In this document: positions 53,341 to 64,000 of the stretch, one piece after another
How positions within the stretch are numbered: position 1 is the first letter of the stretch
Layout: every line of letters begins with the position of its first letter
Assembly: GCF_900496995.4 (NCBI RefSeq)
Contig: NC_044024.1
Coordinates: 12,216,698-12,280,697, forward strand
From: Aquila chrysaetos chrysaetos
Taxonomy: Eukaryota; Chordata; Aves; Accipitriformes; Accipitridae
Length of the DNA stretch: 64,000 nt
Reading direction: 5' to 3'
Translations under genes and position numbers: made by a program
The notes under the pieces: model-generated
Seen by the model: only the letters and a program-made list of their open reading frames with translations
What the model was told of the DNA's origin: nothing
Databases searched by the model: none

Positions 53341-53700
53341 TGAATTTGCCGCTCCTTCTTTGCCTGCGGCGGGCGGGGAGGGTGCGGGCGGGCAGAACCC
53401 CCCTGCCAGCCCAGCTCCGCCGGGGGACCAGCGGCGGGCGAGCACCCACCTCCGCCGCCGTCGCCCTGCGGATGCGGGGAGGGAGCCAGGAGAGGGTGCT
53501 GTGAACCGCGGAACGGCCGCGGCACCCGGGGCCGGCGGCACCCAGCGCCGGCGGCCGCCCGGGGCTGCGGGGGGCCGGACGCCGGTCCCTCCGTGCGGGC
53601 GGTGGGTTCGCAGCCACTCGCGTTTCGGCAGGTGCGGAGAGCCGAGTGTTTGCCGGTGGGAGCTGTAGCTCCCTGGAGGGTGAGTTGGAGCCTCTTCCGT
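53341..53700 (+). promoter_or_regulatory. CpG-island promoter of an unrecognised gene downstream of CNGA2
   Basis: An abrupt change from AT-rich DNA to CpG-dense DNA near 53345, ending around 53650, marks a promoter. A + strand exon end CTGGAGG|GTGAGT has its donor at 53680. No ATG lies in the frame that would read through into the next exon-like segment, so translation would begin downstream. The orientation could also be minus; the donor consensus favours plus. Confidence 0.45.
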
Positions 53701-53959
53701 CACCCCGGCTCTTCTCAGTTCCCTTTTGCCTGCCCCATGCACCTAACCCGCGCCCCTCTCCGTGGGTGGCAGGTTGGGAGTCTGGGGGCTTTGCTTCTCC
53801 GCAGCGGTGGAGCAGCGGTGGTCGGGGGATACAGCCGGCCCGGGACAGCGGGTGCCTGTGCTCCTTGCCTGGCCCTGCCCGTCTCCAGGACAGGGCAACT
53901 CCTGCCTCCAGGTTGGGGAGCTGCTGGCACTTAGGGGATATTCTGGCTTATTCTGGGGT

Positions 53960-53984
53960 GGGGGGGGGGGGGGGGGGGAGGGGG
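53960..53984 (+). repeat. G(19) homopolymer with adjacent G run
   Basis: Nineteen G residues at 53960-53978, an A, then five more G. It could form G-quadruplexes on the plus strand, and such a run is a common source of assembly length error. Confidence 0.85.
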
Positions 53985-55095
53985 AAAGGAAGCAAAACCA
54001 CTCCCTCTCCCAGTTTTAATCTGAGATAATAATCCACTCGGGAAATTTTAAGCCTTCAGACAAATTGCCCCAGAGGACGGCTTTGTGAATTCAGAGCAGA
54101 TCCCGCTTGTTTCCTCACGGCAGCAAGCCAGGAAATCATAGATTGATGAACCGCTTGACGGGCCTGCTAATGAAATTAGCAGCAGCTCTGTGATTTTTTC
54201 AGTGAGCAGGACAGGCAGATGTTGGAGAGAAGCACACAATGGCACAGCTGCACTTGCAGGCTGCCTAAATTCCCAGCAGAGCGGACATGGGGCACAGCAG
54301 ATACAGCTTTGGCTGCTGCCCATTTTGCAGGTAGTTTCGGTACATACCTTTCTCCTGTAAGGCTCTCCTGGAGATGGGGAGCACAGGGTTGCCAAAGGCT
54401 GCTCCTCAGGGCTGGCATCCAGGAGGAAAACCTGAGGGTGCCCACTGTAAGGGTCTGCTCAGTGCCCTGCAGAGACTTGCCCATGCACCATACATCAAAC
54501 TGTTTTGTCCATATATTATCATTCATTTCCTTCTTTTAGATCTCTCCCATTGCAAAAAATAATCCTCTATACAACAGAAGCTTTCTCAGCTGTGTGTTGT
54601 GGGTGGGAGACATTAAATATGGAGCAAATATATTGACCTCCAGAGAGGTCAGACCAGGGAGGGGAATGTGTGTCCCTCACCAGGCAGACACCCCTTCCAG
54701 TGCCATCGAACCAGGGAAAACCCCTGACTTCTGCGGTGGATGTTTTCTGCAAAAGTGCTGCTACCAAAGGGTGCTTCTTCAGACCTTGCCTGCCTCTACC
54801 AGAGCTGCAGGAAAAGGGCTGGGATCTTGGGTGAATCAACCATAAATGCGTTGTATGGTACTGGGTTTCCCTCCTTCTTTCTGAGCACCACTTCTAGGAA
54901 TGAAATAATCATTGCTGGCTGATACCCAGAAAAAGCTCTCTCATTGGCCTCTGAGAAATATAAGTACCTGTTTCACAGCTGGGGGAAATGGAGAGAGCTT
55001 GCCAGGACACAACAGTGATAAGTCCTGCCTCCTGGCTGCTTCCTTTTTGTGTTTTTTTTTTTAAGAAAAGGCCCAAAATAACCTCTTCTCTTTAG

Positions 55096-55160
55096 GCTGT
55101 GGACAGCAGGGCTGGAGACTGCAGCACAGGAGACCATCTGGCTTTGCCCCTTCTCCAGAG
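55096..55160 (+). other. Exon-like segment downstream of the CpG island
   Basis: CTCTTCTCTTTAG|GCTGTG is a good acceptor and CTCCAGAG|GTAAGT a perfect donor, 65 bases apart. All three frames are open, so the reading is undetermined and it may be untranslated. Read in the third frame it would end in phase 0 and join the exon at 57730 as ...GFAPSPE|SSEEALI. Confidence 0.4.
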
Positions 55161-57729
55161 GTAAGTTAGGTCAGCAAGCTGCAAGCAGGGTTCATACAAG
55201 TTTGGACCACTGGATTTTGGGATTGCAGAGTAGGCCTGGCTTCGAGCTCAGCGTCTGGCATGAAGCCTGAAGCTGCTGAGTCTTGCAGCACAGCAGGCTC
55301 ACCCTGGTGAGAAGACCTGTTATGGTACATGCAGTGCTGGGGAAAAGGTGTGAAACGCAGAGGTTGTGGGGATGGTTGGCTCGCGGCTCACTGGGATCCC
55401 TGATGACTGCAGTTCTTGCGTGTGGCATGGCAGGGGCAGCTCTTGGTGCTGCTGACTTGGTGATGGTCTTCTCCATAGCACTGTGATGCTGCAGCAGTCT
55501 GCCCTGCACTGCTGAGATGGAGTCTGGCTGTCCAGCCAAGACCTCAGTGCTGCAAAGCAGTGGGCAAGCTCCAGTCTTGCTCTGTCTTCCTAACTGCATC
55601 ATGTCTTTCCTATGGGCTCAGCTGGACTGAAGTCTCTTGAAAATCAGGAAAGTTTGGAGGCAGCTCCAGGCTCTCCAGCATGGGCCCCTCTGAGGACTCC
55701 CTAGATGGCTTTGCCTCCTCCAGCTCCTGTCTCCTCTGCACCCGAGGGAACCACGACTGCCTGTGTGCTGCTGGTGCTGCCTTCCCAGGAGTGAGGCACT
55801 GCATGCAGAGGGCTGCTGTGAGCAAGATTTCCACCTGTTCTCCAGTGGCGGGGATGTGGAGGTGGTGTAGAAGGTCACCAGACTGCCATGCAGCTGTTCC
55901 CTGGAGGAGGGATGGCTTGCTCATGATCATTTGGATTCAATAGCTCTGAAATCAAAGCACTGCCTGCTTCTCCTGCAGGTATGAGTGGGGTTTCAAAGAA
56001 AAGGCTCTATGCTCAGCTTGTTCTCATGGTCCATGGGTGATGCTGGATGTGCTGTGTCCTGGGGCTGCTCCTGGGAAATGGCTGGAGAGTACAGCTACCA
56101 CCCACCAGCATAGGAGCTACTGCCAAAGGGGGTTTGGTGGTGCTAGGCAATGTGTGTTTTCTTTGCAGCCCCTCATGATTATCTGAGGAGCTTCCTGAGG
56201 TGTTTCAGTGAGTCTTGACTCACTGAGGTGTGGTCTGCCCTTTGGAGGGGAAGGTTAGTGCTGAGCACCCAGTATGTCATATAGACTGGTGGGTGCTCAG
56301 TCCCAGTTTTGTCACGTGGAGCTCAAGCCCTCTATCACCCATTTTCATGTGGGGTCTCGGTGCGGCGTGGGGGCAGTATCTCCATCACCAAGAGCACGTT
56401 TCCCAGCCATGGGGAGCAGAGCTGATGTGGCTGACATTTGCACCCCTCTTGCAGGTGTCAGGAGGCTGCAGACCTGCACATCGTGCAGGTCTAGGTCAGG
56501 CTCTCTGTGAGCTCCCATGCCGACTGTCTCACTTGCTCCCCTCCTCCTTCCCAGTTCAAAATACCAGGGTGCTGCCTCCTCCTTGGTTAAACAAGCAGAA
56601 GTACCCATTCCTTCCTGAATCGGAGCATGTGTTGCCATGACAGCAGCTCAGGGCAATGGGTGAGCAGGAGGTGAAGTCTCCTCAGCTGTCTCCCTTGGAG
56701 GGAAATCCCTGGGATGCTTCCCCAACACCCCTTCTCCCCCTGACCCAGTAGCGTGAGGCTCCTGAGGGTGAAGGCTTCCTTGCCCCATCATGGGGCTCTC
56801 CCTGGTGCCCTCCTCAGCCCAGCCCTGCAGGTGGTCTCCTAAGAGAACTCCGCAGGCTGGTGGTCCATGGGAGAAAGGCTCAAGCCGAGACGGTGGTCAG
56901 TAAATCAGTTGGTGCCAGGTGGGGTTTGGGAGAGCCTAGCAGGCTCTGCCCACTGCTGGGAGCTGCACAGTGCAGGCAGCCTTGGCAGGGTTGCAGTGGT
57001 AGCGTCTGAGTTTAATCTTGAAGCCAGGATCCAGGCTTGGGCTGGGTGACATTGACACAGGACTGGTTGCCTGTAAGCTTGCCACCTCCTGTGGTGACAT
57101 CTGCCTTGTCTGGTTCCTCTAGCCTCTGAGATGGGACATGTCTCCTCCACGCAGTTGGTTTAGGGTGAAAGCGCGCAGAGCCAGAGTCTGCAAGGAGGGA
57201 TGTTTGTAGACTGCAGGTCTCCTTCCTCTGAGACTTCAGTCACCCTGGTCCCCTCCTGCCCCAAGTGACATGTTTTTCCTGGACATGCTCCTAAACATTG
57301 CCTTTTGGTCTTGGTCACATGTCATATTACATCTTCTGGACTAGAAGGTGCAGGGGAGGGAGGGGAAATACAGTAGAGAATTTAGGCTTATCCTTCTTGG
57401 AGCCAGATAAAGTCTGCAACAGAGAGTGAATCCCTCTGCCTGCCTGGCTGGATTACCTGCAGTTGTAGCAGGACCTTTGATCTCCTCCAGCGCTGTGATC
57501 CCTGCATGTGGTGCGGGATGGGACGGACACACACCGGGTGAGTGGCCGCTGGCTCTCCCTGTGTCTGGCTGTGCTCTGGGAAGAACTGCCTGGATGCTTT
57601 GCTAGGGGGGGTGGTCTGCAATAGCTTGGGTAGAGCAGGCTGCTGCCTGGGGAAAACAAGATAGGCTGGAGGAAGTGGAGAAGAAGGAGCCTTAAGCATG
57701 TGCCTGCAATCCCCCACGGCTTTCCCCAG
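55161..57729. other. Spacer or intron between two exon-like segments
   Basis: About 2.6 kb with no recognised gene. It contains the minus-strand open frame at 55610-55930, discussed as a finding, and no repeat I could identify. Confidence 0.35.
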
Positions 57730-57843
57730 AGCTCAGAGGAAGCCCTGATAACACACCAGGCAGAGGGTGAAGATCCTCTCAGGGCCCAGGCCCATGATGT
57801 GGATGCAAGCCTTGCCGAGGAGGCTGCCAGGGCAGTTTCGAAG
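57730..57843 (+). CDS. Candidate coding exon of an unrecognised + strand gene
   Basis: The segment lies between a pyrimidine-rich acceptor (CGGCTTTCCCCAG) and a consensus donor (TTTCGAAG|GTAAGA). It is exactly 114 bases, and only one frame is open, in phase 0 at both ends, giving 38 residues. They are acidic and helix-prone (SSEEALITHQAEGEDPLRAQ and on to EEAARAVSK). I do not recognise the protein. With the CpG island at 53.4 kb and the segment at 55096 it would make a + strand gene running out of the window. The human neighbours past CNGA2 (MAGEA4, GABRE) do not suggest an obvious match. Confidence 0.4.
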
Positions 57844-60800
57844 GTAAGAAGTTTTAAAGGTACACTGGCACTTCTCTGAGAAGCTTTTGGAGCATAGCCA
57901 GAACAAAAGTCCTTGCCTGCAGGATCATCCTTGCTTCTGAGTCCTCAGATGGTGATGCTGCAATTGGTTACCCTGCTCCCTTTGTAATCTAGGCCATGGT
58001 GGCATCTGCTCGATGTGTGTGATCAGAGGGATGGAGAGCAAGCATTCAGTCCCAGTTTCTGGCTCTTTTCTGACCCCATGAGGACAGCTGCCGGTAGGTA
58101 CTCAAGACAGAGGCGTGGGGAGATGGTGACATGGGTAATGCAGAGCAAGAGTGGCAGTTTCTCACCTCATGGGTGGCTGTGGGTGCTTCTGAGTCTATTC
58201 ATAGCTCTGTCACTGGCAGAGCACTATCTAGATGCTCTTCACTTGGCTTGTCTCTTGAGTCACAAAGTTTTTGCTCTTATTGAGAAGTGAGGATTCAGCA
58301 GCCACCTTCCTCTCCAGACAGACCCACGCTGGCCAGGCACAGGCTGCCTCAGCTCCCGTCTTGTCATAAGCACCTTCCTCATCTAATGAACTGGGTGTTT
58401 CTACTGAGAGAAACCTAGCCATGGCAGAGACCTGAGTCCCTAGTGATGGCCTCCATCTCCCCTGCTCCCATTCCCATGTGAGCTACAGGCACCGACTTCG
58501 GTGCTAAAAACCATCTTCTTGTAGCAGGGAGGATTCAATGGTGTGCAGAGCAGATGAACTGTGGACCATCTAGACTGGAAGTTGTCTGGATTTGCTGGCC
58601 CCAGGCACCCTCCTAGTCCTGCATGTACCTGAGTCACAAAGACAACAGCATATAACTTTGCAGATGTGAAGATCAGAGGGCACTGCAAGCGGTAACCTTC
58701 GAGCGTGCTGTGCCATTGCTGTAGAAACACATCCCAACTGTGCTTTTCCCCCATTTCAGGATTTTTGTCTGCTTACCATCAGCTAGTCTTAAAAACACAT
58801 GGGGCATGCCAAGCTTCAGTGAGGGTTCACATGGAGCTGATGTAATGGGAATCTTGGAGACTTCTCTGGTAAAGAAAAGACACAGTGTCTTGGCAACAGT
58901 GTGTTGTAGGAGCAGGATTGTTAGAGCAGAAAAGTCTTCCCCATGGTAAGAAATCACAGGGAGCAAGGGTACACCCATCTGTGCATCCTGCTATCCCCTC
59001 TTCTTCCAGGCTCATTATTCCTCTTTCCCCCAGCTTGCTCTAGATAGTTTTGAATGCCACATGAATCGATACTTTTAATTAGCTGCCATTCCTCATTTCT
59101 GCTTTATTGCTTGGGTAAGCAAATTAAAAGTGAGCATGTTGTGGTGAACTCTCACCCTGGGCGGGCTGTAAGCACAGGCTGTTTCTTGCCCCCAGGAGGA
59201 CTGGGAGGCTGCCAGGCACTGGGACAGGGGCTGAGAGAAGCCGGGGTTGGGGGACAGGGTTGGTGGCATGCAAAGGAGCTGGAGAAATGCCTGGCTTGTT
59301 TCAGGTGCTGGGGGGAGCTGGGAAAAGTGCCCCTGCTTGAGATGCAGGATCTGGGGCCACCCAGCTCTCTGCCAAGCTCCTCTGTATCCCTCTACCTGGT
59401 TTTCATGATGGGGAAAGCCTCTGGACTGAGAAGGTGCAGCTGACGTGAGCACACAGAGGGGTTTTGCCAGGGTTAAGCAGTGCCACAAAATGCCAAGTTT
59501 TGGGATTGCATAGTGGGGCAGAATCTGGGGCACTGTCAGGCCTGTGCCAGCCTTCAGGACAGTACCTGTCACATTCCTGGGGGAGGCTGCAGGAGATGGA
59601 GCTAACAGAGATGGACCCTGCCTGGGGTTGGTGTGGGGCTGAGCTCTTGCTTGCTGGCAAATAACCTCAACTCAGCCCTTTCTCAGCCCCACAGTATCCT
59701 TCCAGCCCTGCTCAGAGCCAGGTTAATGCTGTGGTCAGATCCATGGTGTCTGCAGGTGGGAAGCTCCAGCAGCCACAGGGGGATGTCCTCTGCCCCAAAA
59801 AGGGATCCTGCTGATCCCCATGCACGGGAGCAATGGGCTCCCTGCTGCTACAGGGGCTCAGCATGGTGTAATACTCTCAGGAGCTTATATGAACTGACAA
59901 CATGCTGCCGTCTGCATGGGTATAGAGACGCTTTCCCATGGGCAGACTTGTCCTTTGCAGAGGTTTAAAGCCTCCCTTTGCTGCCTCTGACCTGGGCTGC
60001 TCCTGGGGATGTGGCTCAGCTACCTGGAGCATGGCTGATGTGAGCCAGTCACTGCTATCCCCTTGACCTGCCTCTGCAGCGGTATCAGCCACTGAAGATT
60101 AAAGCTCTGTGCTTTTCCACTATGCCTGTGCGTGCCAAGGCCTTTGATGCAAGGTGGGGACTGGTTGCTGAAGGGGATTTCAGAAGTCAAAACGGCTGCG
60201 TCGGGCAGCCGTGCAAGGTGGACGCAGTGAGTTAGTCTGTGTCCTGACCCACAAACAGTGTTAGCTCTGACTTTGCCCGGAGAAGAGTCTCTGTGAAGGG
60301 GGTGGTGCTGAGCCATAGGGAGGATGGCAGCTCCCTGCATCCCATCCCCTCCCATCCTGAGAGGCAGGGCAGGACAGAGATGTGTTAGCAGAGCTGGGGG
60401 ATGTTACTCACCAAAAGTCAGACACACCTTCTTATGCCAAACCAAGTATTGTTAGTCTAATTAAAGCTTTTAACAATATAACAAAAAATGCAATGAACAG
60501 TTGTTATTATTAGTCCAGTTAAAATGATACTAACACTGACAGCCTATCGATTCCGCAATCAATACTTAACAAATGCCATCAGCAGCACTGCAGTTACAAG
60601 CTTCTGTGCAAGTAAAAGCCAGTATTTCGCCTGTGCCCCTGGCACTGGGCTCCCTCTCCGTGCCTAAAGGTGGGGGCAATGAGCCATCACCCTCCTCAGC
60701 TCTTTGCCAGGAGCAATGTGCCATTCACCGTGGGAGTTTCTTCTTCCTCTCTCTTGAGTCCACTTGAGGCTGGTTTTATGTTTTCCAGCAGGCCTTACTC

Positions 60801-60877
60801 TCAGCTCTTTCTTCACTAGTCTGTGAGTTCACGTTACACCTGACTTGACTACATCTGGTGCCTTGCGCATATGTGGG
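57844..60877. other. No gene recognised
   Basis: About 3 kb of unique-looking sequence with scattered short open frames on both strands. No domain, RNA gene or repeat was recognised. An AT-rich patch at 60440-60560 precedes the LTR. Confidence 0.4.
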
Positions 60878-61464
60878 TATCCTGGTTTTGGCTGTGATAG
60901 AGTTAACTTTCCTCCTAGTAGCTGGTATAGTGTCATGTTTTAGATTTAGTACCAGAAGAATGTTGATAACACACTGATGTTTTTAGTTGTTGCTAAGTAT
61001 TGTTCAAAGTCAAGGATTTTTCAGCTTCTCACGCCCAGCCAGCAAGAAAGCTGGAGGGCCACAAGAAGCTGGGAGGGGACACAGCCAGGACAGCTGACCC
61101 AAACTGGCCAAAGGGGTATTCCATACCGTGTGATGTCATGCCTAGTATATAAACTGGGGGAGTTGGTCTGGGGGGATCGCTGCTGGGGAACTAACTGGGC
61201 ATCGGACCGCGAGTGGTGAGCAATTGCATTGTGCATCACTTGTTTTGTATATTCCAAATCTTTTTTAATTATTATTGTCATTTTATTATGGTTATTATTA
61301 TAATTATTATTTTCTTCCTTTCTGTTCTATTAAACTGTTCTTATCTCCACCCATGAGTTTTACTTTTTTTTTTCCTGATTCTCTCCCCCATCTTACTGGG
61401 TGGGGGGGGAAGTGAGCAAGCAGTTGCGTGGTGCTTAGTTGCTGGCTGGGGTTAAATCATGACA
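60878..61464 (+). mobile_element. Solo LTR, copy 2 (587 bp, 5-bp target duplication GTGGG)
   Basis: It begins TATCCTGGTTTTGGC (the first dinucleotide TG has changed to TA) and ends GGTTAAATCATGACA. The 5 bases before (60873-60877) and after (61465-61469) are both GTGGG, an exact target-site duplication. It has the same length and motif order as the copy at 1067: TGATGTCA (61131-61138), TATATAAA (about 61146-61153), a TTA/ATT-rich block, a CCCCCATC...GGTGGG segment and GCTTAGTTGCTGG before the end. There is no internal retroviral sequence. Both copies are in the same orientation, 60 kb apart. Confidence 0.9.
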
Positions 61465-64000
61465 GTGGGGCATCTGCTTTCTGATGTTTCTGTTACCCCT
61501 GGAAGGGATTTTGCTCAGCTCCCAAGTTTGCATTGCCATCCGTGAGATGTGGGTAGCCCTGGGGTCTTTTGCATCATCTGTGCCTACATCTTCGAGGCTT
61601 GGGCTCGTAGTGCTGCCACTGTAGCTTATTCTGGGGCCTTCAGTAGTTCACCCTACCTCAACTAAGGACTTTTTAATCATTTATCTATATCACAGTTATG
61701 AACAACAGGTGCTCTACTCCACAATGAGCCTTCTCTGCTTCCCTCCTGTCCTGGCAGTCCCTTCTCCCTCCTGCCTGATCCCTGGTTCCCATCTGACAGC
61801 TGTCCCGAGCAGGTGTCCCCGGGCCACCCCTCGCATCCCAGTGAACTCATGAATCTGGGCTGGCGTGAGCTGTGGATCCCAGGCATGGCTCATGCCCACC
61901 TCCAGCTCCCTCAATGAAAGGGAAGTGTAAATTATTATTCTTGATGATACGTGCTGATACAAGCTTTTCTTGGAGCTAGCCCCCATGATGCTGGCATGTG
62001 CATGGCTTGGTCTGGGTCATGTCAGCTGTGGTCCCTGCTTGGGTGCCATCCTCCAGAAGGACTGGCAGGAGCAGAACAAGTTCCTCGCAGAGTTTCTTCA
62101 TTGTGCTCAGGGCTGAGGAGGACCCTGCACCCAGTGACCGGGCTCTCCTGACTGCTCTGCAGTCTGCAGGTGACACAGAGACATGCCCTGCTTGAGAAAA
62201 GGCTTCAGGAGCCCTGCCATTTCCAGATGCTCTCTCCTGCCTGCTCACCTGGGACACAGTGAGTCTTATTCCTATTCAACCCCCTGTGATCCCTGCAAAT
62301 CTCACCATTATCTGGATGCTCCTAAATTTGGGACTGTTCTGTATCCTGCTACCTAGATAATGTCTGCTTTGAGATTTCCTGCTGTGGCCGCCTACTGCGG
62401 CACCTCCCTGGCAGTAAATTGAATTGTAAGACTTCTCCTGTGCGAAGTTCTGCCTTGTGCTGGTGCTCTCTGGTTTCTGATAGTGCAGTGGCCTTGAAGG
62501 AAAAACTCCATTAGGAAAATAAAAAAAGTTGAATGCAAAACCTTGACTGTAGCTGGGAGGGAAAATGTGGTCTGACAGTTCCTTTGGCTTGTCAGAGCCT
62601 CTGAGTGATGGGCGCCAGTGGGCTGCTGTCTTTAAAAATGACCTTTTGTGAAAGACAAATTGAGGGAAAATGTCTCATGAAAAAAAACCCCAACCAACAA
62701 ACTAGCAGTTTATGGAAATCTTTCTACTGCAAAGCAATGGCAAAGGTTCCCTGTGAGTTGGCCTTGGCTTGATTGCTTTCTGTCAGACACGAAGGGCGTA
62801 GCTTGTGCTTTCTGTGAGAACTCAGACTTATGGACCTGTCTGCATGGAGTAGTTGGCTGTTATTCCTTTTCACTTCTCCAACCTTGGTCTCAGACCAGGA
62901 GGATGGTGAGGCTCCACTGCTGATTGATAGACTTCAGGCTGAGATGTTTCCTAGCTGCTCATCAGCATGGGTCGTGTTATCTCTGGAGCCAAGCAACAGC
63001 CCAGAAAATTTCTCAGCTGTCACCTCCAAACCCAGTTCTGGCCAGGACTGGTGAGCGTTCTGGTGACCTACCCAAGCTGACTATCGTGCTGCCGTGCATT
63101 GACCCACCAACCTCACTCTCTTGCTCCAGCACAGGATATTCTGCGTTGGTTTCTGCCATGGCAGCTCGTGACATTGCCACGCAGCATTCGTTACACTGGG
63201 TGCCACAGTGCTCCCCAGCTGCTGGCTAGTCTGGCACCCTCCAAGCTCCATGTCCCCATGTGCCAGCCGCAGCTGGGATGCAGGGGAGGGGGATCATGTC
63301 AGCTGGAGGGCCTCAGGCTAAGCTCAGCATCTCCAAAGGCCCTGCTGGAGCAAATCCCAGTGCCTGGGGCCTCCCATCCCTGTGGCACTTCACTGCCTGC
63401 TTAAACCTATGCCCTTCCTTCCCAGCCTGTTCTCTTTCTGGAGTGGGTTGGCTTTACGCTGCAGGACCTTCAAAGGGTCAATGAATCGTATTGATGATGT
63501 TAACTTTCTCTGTAAATTCAGAGAAATTACCAGATGAATATTTGATGAGGCTAATTAAGGCTGAATTACTGCCACACTCCTCCTTCCCTTCCCTCTGTTC
63601 TTTCTGCAGTGTGGATGAGCGTTTGGTTCCCTAACACGTCCTGTCCCCAAAGCCCTGGTCTTCTGGTGGTCACAAACCAGCCATGGCCCATGTTGGAGCA
63701 GAGCAGCTTTTAAATCAAACAAGTCAGCCCGAGAAGCTCCTGCACCACAGCTTGCTGGAGGCTGGGAGCATGGGGCAAGTGTTCATGCCTCCTTCCTTTG
63801 CTCCTATTCTCTTTCTGTTTTTCTCCTGGTGCCTGTTATAAAGCCACAGATTTTCAGGGTCCTGGTTCTGCGCTGGTGAGATTTAAGGCTGTTTCAGCCT
63901 TTGGCTGCTTCAGCAGTTAGTTCAGGCAAGAGCCAGCACTTTTGGGGAATCGTGGAAGGATTTCCCCAGCATGTGGGAGCTGCGCTTATACGGTAAAGCT
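61465..64000. other. No gene recognised to the end of the window
   Basis: About 2.5 kb without a supported gene. One stretch (62057-62169) looks exon-like but changes frame inside and is treated as a finding. Short frames at 62830-63484 overlap and carry no motif. Confidence 0.4.

Overview
This is a vertebrate nuclear genomic window, most probably from a bird. The reasons are compact introns and intergenic spaces, GC-rich CpG-island promoters, avian-type ERV LTRs, and a gene set whose human counterparts all lie on Xq (their chicken equivalents are expected on chromosome 4). Genes are split by GT-AG introns, so most long open frames are shadows. I assembled the coding models below by hand from splice signals, reading-frame continuity and remembered family motifs; nothing was run against a database.

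Layout. Positions 1-1676 are the 3' end of an old endogenous retrovirus: a ~49-bp minisatellite, a polypurine tract and a 3' LTR, with a second, younger 587-bp LTR nested inside it. This sits in a MORC4 intron. The last MORC4 coding exons follow (+, about 1721-2615), and one carries an in-frame TAG. After ~10 kb without a recognised gene comes the single-exon CLDN2 coding region on the minus strand (12843-13538), convergent with MORC4. RIPPLY1 (+, 16464-18033, four exons) lies head-to-head with CLDN2. A CpG island at about 18.05-18.7 kb has ZNF143 and CCAAT motifs and probably starts PRRG3, whose coding exons run from 21849 to 27176. A second CpG island (29.9-30.6 kb) precedes a six-exon gene (33500-39802) with the full architecture of mitochondrial fission factor, at the position of mammalian FATE1. 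CNGA2 (six coding exons, 45018-51279) follows. Downstream are a third CpG island (~53.35-53.68 kb), a few exon-like segments of an unrecognised + strand gene, and a second intact solo LTR of the nested family (60878-61464, 5-bp target duplication GTGGG).

The order MORC4-CLDN2-RIPPLY1 matches human Xq22.3, and PRRG3-FATE1-CNGA2 matches human Xq28. Here the two blocks are joined within about 4 kb, so the window spans a rearrangement breakpoint relative to human. The products do not form one pathway: a chromatin ATPase, a tight-junction cation pore, a somite repressor adaptor, a membrane Gla protein, a mitochondrial tail-anchored protein and an olfactory cyclic-nucleotide channel.

The points most worth following up are the FATE1 gene that keeps Mff-type N-terminal motifs apparently missing from human FATE1, the premature stop in MORC4 next to a nested LTR, start-codon-overlapping uORFs in CNGA2, a near-palindromic RFX X-box, and the unassigned gene after CNGA2.
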